A stretch of DNA of 64,000 bases from Heliopora coerulea (GCA_030142905.1 JASJOG010000121.1:297001-361000), one strand, 5' to 3'; counted from the first letter of the stretch, positions 43,263-52,229 are shown. The notes: a model not told the origin generated them from the letters alone. A program made the numbers and translations.

Positions 43263-45367
43263 ATGAGTTTATTTTATGGATATGAAAGTAAACATGAATC
43301 TGATGTAACAGGAAAGCTGTCTACTACAGGAGGGGATATGACAGGAAATGTTAACATGGGCTCACACCATATAATAACATCAGTTGATCCTACGGCAAAT
43401 GCGCATTTGGCAAGAAAAAAATACATCGACGACAAAGTTGCAAGCAGTAGAGGAGGAACTTCAGCATTTCTATCAAAAACAGGAGGTACAATGACGGGAA
43501 ATATTATCATGAGAAATAATAAAATTACAACAACTGTGAATCCTGTGAGTGATAAAGACCTTTGTAGGAAAAAATATGTGGATGATCAAGATTCTAGAAA
43601 ATTATCAGTAACAGGAGGAACAATGCCTGGAAATATTGTAATGGGAGATAACAGAATTACAACAACTGCAGATCCTAAAGGTGATAAAGACCTTTCCCGT
43701 AAAAAATATGTTGATGATCAAGACAATTTAAAGTTAAATTTATCTGGAGGAACCATGTCAGGAGATTTAAATATGGGTACAAATAAAGTAATTTCTTCTT
43801 CAGATCCAACTGATGATACTCACTTGGCAAGAAAAAAATATGTAGACAATCAAGACAATTCTAAATTATCTTTAACTGGTGGTACCATGTCAGGAGACTT
43901 AAATATGGGTACAAATAAAGTGACATCGAGCGCAACACCTTCAAATAATAATGATCTGACAACAAAATCATATGTTGATGGAAACTTTGTAAATATTAAA
44001 AATGGTACATTTTATGGTAATAGAATAGATGAATTAAAGGGAAATCTTTTAACAAAAGATTTTCAAATTTTTACCGAAAGAGATCCAAACCATTACAATT
44101 CACTTACAAGAAAAAAATATGTTAATGATGAAGATAATAAGAAATTAAGTTTGACAGGTGGAACAATGACAGGAAATATTAATATAGGTACAAATAAAGT
44201 AATTTCTACTTCAAATCCAACTGATGCTACTCACTTGACAAGAAAGAAATATGTAGATGATGAATTGAATAAAAAGGTTAACAAATCAGGAGGAACAACG
44301 ACAGGAAATATTATCATGGGAAATAATAAAATTACAACAACTTCAGATCCTACAAATGATACACATTTATCAAGAAAAAAAATATGTTGATGACCAAGAT
44401 GGTACAAAATTATCTCTGAATGGTGGAAACATGACAGGAGATATTAATATGGGAAATCATAAAATTATTAAAAATTCAGATCCAACAGAAAATACACATT
44501 TAACTAGGAAAAAATATGTGGACAAGCTTGTTAATGATAAAACCGAAACAGTGTGCACTGCGCTTAAAAATACTGCCCACCAATTAAACCTCATTCAAAG
44601 TTACATATTAAATTCGGATTTTAATTTTTATGGTGAAATTTATGATCGAACAAGTTATTTAAAATATGATGGAACAGATAAAATAGAAGTTTGGTATAAT
44701 CAATCAAAAATTTCAGATGAAAATTTTACAGAAACCGACAAATCAAAACAACCTATTTTAAAAAAATTCTAGGTATGTTTCAAACCCAGGGACCACAATG
44801 TGGAAAAAAATTTTATTCTTTCATGGACTTAACAGCAAAATTAGTTTAAATTTAAACATCAATACTCAATCAGGAAAAAAAGATTATTTAAATTTTTTCC
44901 TTGTTTATTTAATTATAGATTATACTCTCAATTCTGACAGAATGACAATATTAATGGGGAATAAAAATACAGATCAAAATAATTGGAGAGGATTTGGATA
45001 TAAAAATGAAAATAAATTTGTTATATATGGTGGAGGAACAACAGACTATTACGAGATAGATAAAAGTTATTTTCCAATTAAAACAAATATTTTTGAAAAA
45101 TACAAAGTCCATTGCATAAGTGTTCATATTGATGCAGAAAGTAATCCAAAAACAAATAAATCAAGTTTTTGGGCAAATGGAAAATTAATTAAAGATTTTA
45201 CATCTCGTGCAATAACAAGTGGAACAAATAATTTACTTTTTTATTTGAAGGAGAGATTTTTTTCACTTCTATATTAACTGAAAGAAAAAGAAATTTTAAT
45301 AAATCATGTTGCATTGTGTAAAAAATTTAATGTAGATTTTGATGAATCTATTTTAAATGATTTGTAG
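43263..45367 (+). pseudogene. Fibre with phage-tail-fibre-like repeats and a lectin-like head
   Basis: A long attachment-fibre gene. After MSLFYGYESKHESDVTG come about nine units of 36-44 residues with the pattern LS-TGGTMTGNINMGTNK, then SDPT-DTHL, then RKKYVDDQD (43,317 to about 44,530); unit 6 is degenerate. This pattern is well known from trimeric tail fibres of tailed phages. A helical neck follows, then a beta-rich head with SYLKYDGTDKIEVWYN, GLNSKISLNLNINT, SDRMTILMGNKNTDQNNWRG and SFWANGKLIKDFT, resembling a concanavalin/LamG-type fold. Single-base changes in A-runs near 44,381 and 44,765, and further shifts near 45,250-45,280, break the frame. The stop TAG at 45,365 lies in a 7-bp hairpin. 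Confidence 0.7.
43317..44530 (+). repeat. Coding tandem repeat of the fibre shaft, about 108-132 bp units
   Basis: Nine imperfect units each encoding GGTMTGNI, NKI, DPT and RKKYVDD blocks. DNA conservation is highest around ggaggaacaatgacaggaaa and aggaaaaaatatgt. Neighbouring units 4 and 5 are very similar at the DNA level, suggesting recent unit duplication. Confidence 0.8.
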
Positions 45368-45382
45368 AAATCGGAGATTTCT
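45366..45382. terminator. Stop-codon hairpin AGAAATC-GGA-GATTTCT
   Basis: Perfect 7-bp arms with a GGA triloop. The first arm overlaps the TAG that ends the fibre frame. Confidence 0.5.
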
Positions 45383-45465
45383 GCAGCAAAGGTGTAACTT
45401 GAATCGGAACGGTTATGCTTGTTTAAAATTTGTTTCTAATTCATTTTAAATAGACTTATAAATAA

Positions 45466-45954
45466 ATGAGTGAACAAGGTGAAACAAGTAAACAAACTGA
45501 TAATACTTCTGCTAAAGTAACAGCAGTTGAAAAAGCTGTTAAAGCAAAAGACCCAAGAAAAGTGGAATTGGGAAAAAGATTGGCGAAAATTTCAAGAGAA
45601 GCAAAAGAAAGAAAAGCAAGACAACAAAGCGAAGTAGAAAATGCTAGAGTAAAAAATGAAGAATTAAATAATTACATTGATTTTAGACCTTCCGCTATGC
45701 GGTATTTGATTGGAGGGGTAGGGGTTGTTGCTGTGCTGGGTGGATTATACTTTGCATATAAAAAAGACAAAAGGGAAAGCGAACAAAGCGAGCAAACGGC
45801 GAAGCCGGGCATGCTAGACCAAAGTGATCGACCGAAGGTCTCAGTGCAGCAACAAAGAGAAGAAAAAGAAATAGTAAGAAAGTATGAGAACAAAATTAAT
45901 AAAAGTTTGCAATTGCAGGGTGGTCCATCAAGGTGTTCTATTGAAAACCTGTAA
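45466..45954 (+). CDS. Single-pass membrane protein, 162 aa
   Basis: Not recognised. Intact 162-residue frame. Residues 1-70 are highly charged and helical (KVELGKRLAKISREAKERKA). Residues about 79-96 are a clear membrane segment (YLIGGVGVVAVLGGLYFAYK). The C-terminal part is polar and Gln-rich. The DNA for residues 105-125 is unusually GC-rich for this element and holds the mini-palindromes CGGC-GAA-GCCG and GACC-GAA-GGTC. Start ATG follows acttataaataa. Ten bases after the stop come CCGT-GAA-ACGG and ACCT-TAA-AGGT. A virion-membrane role is possible. Confidence 0.55.
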   Translation: MSEQGETSKQTDNTSAKVTAVEKAVKAKDPRKVELGKRLAKISREAKERKARQQSEVENARVKNEELNNYIDFRPSAMRYLIGGVGVVAVLGGLYFAYKKDKRESEQSEQTAKPGMLDQSDRPKVSVQQQREEKEIVRKYENKINKSLQLQGGPSRCSIENL

Positions 45955-45963
45955 GGAAGCAAA

Positions 45964-45985
45964 CCGTGAAACGGACCTTAAAGGT
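45964..45985. terminator. Two adjacent triloop palindromes after the 162-aa gene
   Basis: CCGT-GAA-ACGG at 45,964-45,974 and ACCT-TAA-AGGT at 45,975-45,985, directly adjoining, 9 bases downstream of the stop codon. Confidence 0.45.
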
Positions 45986-46020
45986 TTTTAATAAAAATTT
46001 TTTTTTATGTATATAAATAA

Positions 46021-46224
46021 ATGACTGAAATGAATAGAAAAGAAGCTATGAATGAATTATATGATTCTACACTAATTACATTGGGTGCTGTGGGAATTGG
46101 AATGATAACAAGAAGAGTGTTTAGTGCCTACTTTAAAACTTACAGCAGCTGTAGGATTATCAACACTTGGAATTAAATATGCACAAGACAAAAAGTGGCT
46201 TCCTATGGATCCTTTCAAATCTTA
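46021..46224 (+). pseudogene. Small hydrophobic Polinton protein, frameshifted
   Basis: ATG at 46,021, preceded by tgtatataaataa, opens MTEMNRKEAMNELYDST and a hydrophobic stretch LITLGAVGIGMITRRVF. One base is gained or lost near 46,130. The continuing frame reads LTAAVGLSTLGIKYAQDKKW and stops at 46,222-46,224. About 66-67 residues in the ancestor, with two possible membrane-seeking helices. No family recognised. Confidence 0.45.
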
Positions 46225-46268
46225 GAAAGCGAAAAAAGTGGGCAAAATAAAAAATTGAATAAAAATAA

Positions 46269-46650
46269 ATGGAAACAGTAATTGGAGGACTTTTTAATGC
46301 AGTTGCTTTTGCAGGTGCTGGATTTTTATTTTCAAAATTAAATCATTCTGGATATGAAAAAGAGATAAAAAGACATAATGAAGCAAAGAAAAATGGTATG
46401 AAGAAAAGAAGAAATCGAAAGATTAAAACAACAATTATCTGATGCAAATGCAGATATAAATCAAACAAACACAGCATTAAAAACTCTTGTGCGTGTGAAA
46501 AGTTTAGAGCAAGAATACAGTGAAGCTGTTGGAAATGAGCCAAAATTGGAAGATTATTATAAACCATCAGATCAAATGAAAGAATATCAAAATGTTGCTT
46601 TTTTTCTGGCTGGCATTTCAGGAGGCTTCATAGTTTACAAATTTATATAA
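46269..46650 (+). pseudogene. Small membrane/coiled-coil Polinton protein, frameshifted
   Basis: ATG at 46,269 (after aaaataa) opens METVIGGLFNAVAFAGAGF, a hydrophobic start, then HSGYEKEIKRHNEAKK. A shift near 46,390-46,410 leads to a coiled-coil frame (EEIERLKQQLSDANADINQ, TALKTLVRVKSLEQEYSEAV), and the end is hydrophobic (VAFFLAGISGGFIVYKFI). About 127 residues with a membrane helix at each end. Stop at 46,648-46,650 lies in the loop of the 7-bp hairpin ATTTATA/TATAAAT (46,641-46,660). That hairpin also forms the box before the next start. Confidence 0.45.
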
Positions 46651-46667
46651 CGGTATAAATAAAATAA

Positions 46668-46943
46668 ATGAACATTTTTTAATTTATTTTAGATTACTTT
46701 AAAAATAGAAAAATTGATAAAAAATATAATAATTGGCTAAAACATGAAAATGTTTATAATTTATTTCAAATTGCCTTTAAATATTATAATTTTCTATTTG
46801 ATTATTTAAATTTAAATGGTTTTAATTGTAATTGTATGGAAAACTTTAAAAATTTAATAAATTTGGAGATTAAATTATACAAGATTTACAAGATTCAGAA
46901 AAGAAAAATACCAACTTTTAACTTATTTATTTTTGTTTTTTAA
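46668..46943 (+). pseudogene. Small AT-rich ORF with an early stop
   Basis: ATG at 46,668 follows tataaataaaataa. TAA interrupts at codon 5, then the frame is open for 86 codons: FKNRKIDKKYNNWLKHENVY, NLFQIAFKYYNFLFDYLNLN and FNCNCMENFKNLINLEIKLY. Lys-, Asn- and Phe-rich, not recognised. The TAA end (46,941) lies in TTTTTT-AAG-AAAAAA (46,936-46,950). The box before the ATG and the hairpin after the stop are the reasons to call it a gene remnant. Confidence 0.35.
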
Positions 46944-46966
46944 GAAAAAAAAATTATATATAATAA

Positions 46967-47295
46967 ATGAACAATCAAAGTCATTATACTATTAAACAAT
47001 TGAGAGATATTGCAAAAGAAAAAAAAATAAAATATTATAAAACTTACAAAAAAAAATACTGGGTTTGGAAATTAGTAAACCTAATGAAAAGTTTGAAAAA
47101 TATTGCAGAGAAAAAATGAAAAAACCAACACCAATAATTATTATAAACAAAGAAACAGGTGAAATTTTCAATTTTAAAAGTCTTTATTCTGCCGCAAAAA
47201 ATTTTAACCTAAATGCAGAAAGCATCAAGTACAGAATTAAAGCAAAAAAAGATTTGAAAATTAATGATCAAACATTTTTGATTTTTGCTGAATAA
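46967..47295 (+). pseudogene. SAP-like plus NUMOD1-like DNA-binding protein, frameshifted
   Basis: ATG at 46,967 (after attatatataataa) opens MNNQSHYTIKQLRDIAKEKK and IKYYKTYKKK, a helix-turn-helix pattern like SAP domains that bind AT-rich DNA. A 1-nt change in the A-run near 47,050 moves to a frame with KPTPIIIINKETGEIFNFKS and LYSAAKNFNLNAESIKYRIK. This strongly resembles the NUMOD1 modular DNA-binding repeat found beside homing endonucleases and in large DNA viruses. No nuclease domain is attached. About 109 residues. Stop TAA at 47,293 overlaps the hairpin AGCA-TTT-TGCT. Confidence 0.5.
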
Positions 47296-47337
47296 GCATT
47301 TTGCTCTTAAGGAAAAATTTGTATATAATAAAAAACA

Positions 47338-47652
47338 ATGAATCAAGTAGTCTCGGAAAAAGTTGTTGAAATATTTTTAAAACCAGAAAATTATGAAAAT
47401 TATGATAAAGACCATTTATATTATATTTTTACTAATGAAATTTCTAAACTTTCTGGTGAAGGAGAATTATTACCACATCGTGAATTTACAATAAATAATG
47501 ATGAAAAATTTTGTATTTTTAGTGATTATGAAGCTGAAGAAAAAATTTATACAAATTATAAAATTATTTTGAAATCGACCAAAGGTCTCAACGCAGCACC
47601 AAGACCAAAAAGATTAAATTTATTAATTAATATTTTTATATTTAATTATTGA
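47338..47652 (+). CDS. Polinton protein of unknown function, 104 aa
   Basis: Not recognised. Intact 104-residue frame with MNQVVSEKVVEIFLKPENY, then acidic DKDHLYYIFTNEISKLSGEG, a beta-like middle (HREFTINNDEKFCIFSDYEA) and a basic end. The DNA near residue 80-85 holds GACC-AAA-GGTC (47,577-47,587), after which the protein turns basic and hydrophobic, so the end may be altered by decay. Start follows gtatataataaaaaaca. It precedes the polymerase gene. Confidence 0.4.
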   Translation: MNQVVSEKVVEIFLKPENYENYDKDHLYYIFTNEISKLSGEGELLPHREFTINNDEKFCIFSDYEAEEKIYTNYKIILKSTKGLNAAPRPKRLNLLINIFIFNY

Positions 47653-47754
47653 AGACCTTTGGTGTGTGGTTAAGAATAAAAATCAGATGATTTTTATTCT
47701 TTTTTTTTTTGCATCATATTGCATTTAAAGAAAAAATAAACATATAAATAAAGA

Positions 47755-50700
47755 ATGAATACAACAAAAAATTTACTGGACACAGATGTCCCTAATATTA
47801 ATACACCTTTATTAAAACCAAAAAATGTTTATAAAAGGGGTAATCTACTTGATACACCAAATCCTGGTTATGATTTTAAAACCATATTGGAGCCAACAAA
47901 ATATGTTTCAAAAATTAAAAGTTTGATTGAAAGTTCTAAAGAAAAAGCAAATAATTTATTTAACAAATATAGAAATAATGTAAACAAAGGAACAGAAAAA
48001 ATAACAAATTGGTATAATTATTCAAAAAAAAATGTTTTAAATATATTTAACAAAATACAGGAAAAACCGCAAATGGTTGAACCAAAGTTTAAATTGGATA
48101 AAGAAGCTTTGAAAGTAACAAAAAGATATGAAATGGATTTGGAAGAAGCCGGATTATCTTTATATGACCCTTTGAGCCTGTTGGAAAAAATAAAACCATT
48201 GGTGATTAAAAAATTTTAAAAATATCCAAGTACAAAACAACAAATAACTCTTGTATGTTTAATGAAAAAAGCAAATCCAGCAACTGGAGAAGAAACTACA
48301 GATAAAGCACATTTTCATAGTTATTATGAAGAAATTTTTGATGGAAACAATTTTGATGAAATATATGAAAAAATTAAAGATAAAATTATTCAAAGTTTTG
48401 AAGAATATTTAAGAAATTCAAGTTTATGAAAATTTAATATAAGTTTAAAAATAATTCTTAATATTAATAAAATTAAACGATTACTTGCATCATCTTATAT
48501 TCCTACTACAAAATTTTTAAAAAATAAAAATGCAATTATTAATCCACAAAATGATGACCAAAAATATTTATTGTGGTGTATTGCAATAAGTGAACTTTTG
48601 AAAACTAATCCTAATTTGAAAAATCCTGGAAGAATTACAAAAATTTTAAAAAAGAAAGCTGAGAGTTTTAATACAAAAGGTATGGAATTCCCGTGTGGAT
48701 TTACAGATATTGATAAATTTGAAAAAAATAATAACATTGCAATTAATTTATTTGGATATAATGAAGAAAAAAGATTTGGAAATAAAAAGCATGAAATTTT
48801 TCCTTTGAGGGTGAGTAAATTAGACTTGGAACAAATTAACACACATGTGGATACACATGTGAACATATTGTTAATAACTAATGAAAATGGTGATAAACAT
48901 TGTTTAATTAAAAATATGAGCAGATTATTTTCAAACCAAGTCAATAAAAGCAAAGAAAAAATACATATTTGTAATTATTGTTTACAAAATTTTAGAAATG
49001 AAAAAACTCTTAAAAATCATTTAGAATATTGTTCAAAATATAAATGTGGAAAAACTGTTTATCCTAATAAAGGAGAAAAATTAAAGTTTAAAAATTATGA
49101 GAGAATGCACAATGTGCCGTTTGTAATTTATGCAGATTTTGAATGCAATTTAAAATATGAGGATAAAAATATTGGTAATAATACAAAACAATTTCAAAAA
49201 CATGAACCATCTGGATATTGTTATTTGATAAAATGTTTTGATGATAATTTATTTAAACCAAAATTAGTAATACACAGTAAAAAGGACAATTCTGATGAAG
49301 ACGTTTCTTTAAAATTTGTAGAAAGTTTAGAAAATAATATTAAAAAAATACATGAGCAATTTAAATTTCCAAAAAAGATAATATTAAGAGAAAAGGATAA
49401 AAAAGATTTTGAAAAAGCTAAGAAATGTTATGCATGTGATAAAAAATTTGAAAAAGATGATAAAGTTAAAGACCATTGTCATTATACTGGAAAATATCAA
49501 GGTGCTGCTTGTATTAGTTGTAATTCAAAAATGAAAAAACCTAAATTTGTTCCAGTTATATTTCATAATTTACAAAATTATGATAGTCATTTGTTTATAA
49601 AAAATCTAGGTGTTTCAGAAGGTGAAATTAATTGTATACCCAATACTGAGGAGAAATATATTTCATTCACAAAAGAGATTATTGTTGATAAATTTGAATC
49701 TAAAAAAATAATTACAGAAAAACAATTTCAAAGTAAATGTAAAGAAAAAATTATTGAATATGAGGAATTTAATAATGAAAAAGGTGAAATAGAGTATAAA
49801 ATCAAAGAAATGATTAATGTTAAAAAAACAAATTAGATTTATAGACAGTTTTAAGTTTATGCAAAGTAGTTTAGGAAACTTGGTTAAGAATTTACAAAAA
49901 TGAAGAGGAAAGAGAATTAACTAGAAAAGGTGTGTTTCCATATGATTGGTTTGATAATATTGAAAAATTAAAAGAAGTAAAATTACCTGATATTAAGGAA
50001 TTTTATTCAAAATTAAATGATGAAAGTATAAGCAAAGCAGATTATGAACATGCACAAAATGTTTGGAAAAAATTTAATATTAAAAATATGAAAGAATATC
50101 ATGACTTATATTTGAAAACTGATGTGATACTTTTGGCAGATGTTTTTGAAAATTTTAGAAAAGTTTGTAAAGAAAATTATAAATTAGACCCCACTTGGGA
50201 TGCAATGTTAAAAATGACTGGAGTTGAATTGGACTTATTATCCGATCCACAAATGTACCTTATGATTGAAAATGGAATTAGAGGGGGAATTTCCACTATT
50301 ACAAAAAGATATGCAAAAGCTAATAATCCTTGTATGGGCTCAAAGTATAATCCTGAAGAATATAATGTATATCTTGCTTATTTAGACGTGAATAATTTAT
50401 ACAGATGGGCTATGAGTAAAAAACTTCCTGTGAGAGATTTTAAATGGATGAATGAAAGAGAATTACAAAATTGGGAAAAGTTGACTTGGAATACCCTGAA
50501 GAGCTGCATGATTTACATAATGAATACCCATTAGCACCAGAAAGATTAAAAGTTGACACCTGTGGAGCAGGAGGTGTTGAAAAATTAATTCCAAATTTGA
50601 ATAATAAAGAAAAATATGTTTTACATAGTGAAAACTTTAAATTATATGAAAAACTAGGATTAAAAATTAGTGGAATTTATAAAGGTATTAAATTTTATGA

Positions 50701-51557
50701 AAAAATATATTGATTTAAACACAAAACTGAGAACAAATGCAAAAAATTTTCAAACTTATGAATAATTCTGTATTTGGGAAAACTATGGAGAATGTTAGAA
50801 ACAGAGTTGATATACAATTAGTTAACAGAGAAGAAAAGGCATTAAAATTATTTTCAAAAACCAATTTTGACAAAAGAACAATATGTTCTGAAAATTTAAT
50901 TGACGTGCATATGCATAAGAAAAAAGTTAAGCCAGATAAACCTATATATTTGGGGATGAGTATATTGGATTTATCAAAGACTTTAATGTATGATTTTCAT
51001 TATAATTATATTAAACCAAAATATGGTGAAAATTCGCGGTTGTTATTTACAGATACTGACAGTTTAATGTATGAAATTTACACTGAAGATTTTTATAAAG
51101 ATATATCCCCAGATGTTGAAAAAATGTTTGACACAAGTAATTACCCAAAAGACCATGAAAGCGGAATTAAAACCGGTTTAAACAAAAAAGTAATTGGAAT
51201 GATGAAAGATGAGTGCGGTGGTAAACAAATAGAAGAATTTGTAGGGCTGAGAGCAAAATTATATTCTTATAAAATAGATGAAAAAGACAACGCACCAAAG
51301 GTGTCAAAAAGATGTAAAGGTGTTAAAAAAATATTATTGAAAAAAATAACATTTCAAAATTATAAAGATTGCTTATTTACTGAAGAAGAACAAATTAGAA
51401 AAATGAATTGTATACTGAGAGTGTTGAAAAAATTGCATTGTCAGCAAAAGATGATAAAAGAATAATACTTGAAAATAAAATAGATACATTGGCATATGGT
51501 CATTACTTGAATGAAATGATTGACACTTATGAGAATACATTTGGATTTAAACCGTAA
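47755..51557 (+). pseudogene. Protein-primed family B DNA polymerase
   Basis: Replicates the element from its ends. ATG 47,755 opens an N-terminal region (about 270 codons) with in-frame stops at 48,217 and 48,427. Then come a C2H2-like finger (CNYCLQNFRNEKTLKNHLEY), Exo I PFVIYADFECNL (about 49,120), a treble-clef CYACDKKF...DHCHYTGKYQGAACISC block resembling endonuclease VII, Exo II FHNLQNYDSHLFI, Exo III YHDLYLKTDVILLADVF, Pol A YLAYLDVNNLYRWAM, Pol B LMNNSVFGKTMENVRNR and Pol C LLFTDTDSLMYEI. Frame changes near 49,830, 49,897, 50,476, 50,710-50,755 and 51,420 break the roughly 1,260-codon gene. Catalytic residues remain. Confidence 0.85.
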
Positions 51558-51624
51558 AATACTTTATCAGCTAGGTTGTTTCCTTAAAATTCTGTCAAAA
51601 AAGGTAATTCCCCCGCTTGTCGTT

Positions 51625-51965
51625 GAGGGGTTTTCCCCACATTCCATACATTCCAGATCTCCCTAACAACGGAGCAAACTAAAAATAGTTTTTTTGTTGA
51701 CATCGAGCTGTTCAAGTTGACATTGAGTTAGGCATGTATGGAATGTTTGGAATGTCAAGGTTATTCCCCCAAGACACTTTGAAAAATTTTGACCCGTTTT
51801 TTAAAATGTTCTAAAATTCTTGGTAACGTAATTAAATTCATGAAAGCGACCGAAAGTGACGCCGTTAGGAAAAAGGGTAACCCCCCACGACATTTTGAAA
51901 AATTTTGACCAAATTTGAAAATGTGTTGAAAAAGGAGTGACAGAATCCGGACATTACAGACTACT
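51625..51965 (-). repeat. Polinton right terminal inverted repeat
   Basis: Reverse complement of 35,260-35,606 with small indels, including an extra 30-40 bases near 51,710. It starts inward with GGGG-TTTT-CCCC (51,627-51,638), the partner of the left hairpin, and ends in cattacagactact. Confidence 0.85.
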
Positions 51966-51971
51966 CGGAAA

Positions 51972-52024
51972 CATAGAATTATCAAAAAAACGTCATATAA
52001 ACAAAACAAAATCATTCCTCAACA
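51972..52024 (-). repeat. 5' LTR of BEL/Pao element 2, second part
   Basis: 53 bp matching the last part of 25,008-25,184, ending cattcctcaaca. It directly follows the second cggaaa duplication of the Polinton. Confidence 0.8.
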
Positions 52025-52229
52025 AGCCCTGTCATGTTAAGTGTTTATGTTGGTTTTCATATCACTTAGACATTTCTATTTAAAGGTAGTCATTTTTTCA
52101 CAATTTCATGTGCCAAAGTTTCATTTAAAAAAAATCAAAGAAATATGTTCAGATGTTTACACCTAGCAGGTCAAACACTTCTTAAAGTATCACTGTCAAC
52201 AAACTACAACAAAAACGAACTAATTAGCA

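Larger units (their letters stand above)
35260..51965. mobile_element. Maverick/Polinton, 16.7 kb, with TIRs and 6-bp TSD
   Basis: Ends are AGTAGTCTGTAATGTC at 35,260 and its reverse complement ending ACT at 51,965. They begin AG and end CT as is usual for Polintons, and are flanked by identical cggaaa duplications at 35,254-35,259 and 51,966-51,971. The 6-bp duplication, the long TIRs, and genes for a retroviral-type integrase, packaging ATPase and protein-primed DNA polymerase B together are diagnostic. The composition is much more AT-rich than the flanks. Genes lie in two divergent blocks meeting at 40,954-40,981. Many carry frameshifts or stops, so this copy is inactive. Confidence 0.95.
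25008..52024 (-). mobile_element. BEL/Pao LTR retrotransposon 2, host of a nested hAT and a Polinton
   Basis: Minus-strand element with its 3' LTR at 25,008-25,184 and 5' LTR at 35,116-35,259 plus 51,972-52,024. Removing the hAT (25,282-29,583) and the Polinton (35,260-51,965), each with one target copy, leaves about 6.0 kb, a normal BEL/Pao length. Flanks are ggccc on the left and agccc on the right, a 5-bp duplication with one mismatch. PBS and PPT are in place. On the right, agccctg completes the presumed terminal bases of the older hAT, so the insertion split that element's end. Confidence 0.75.

Noticed and set aside
44370..44400. Programmed ribosomal frameshift in the fibre at the nine-A run
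   Set aside because: The downstream frame returns by one base, but the same gene has further unprogrammed-looking shifts and other genes of the element are broken too, so decay or a sequencing indel in the homopolymer is simpler.
47755..48219. Separate 154-aa gene before the polymerase
   Set aside because: After the TAA at 48,217 the same frame continues open apart from one more stop into the polymerase, so it is better read as the polymerase N-terminus with stops.
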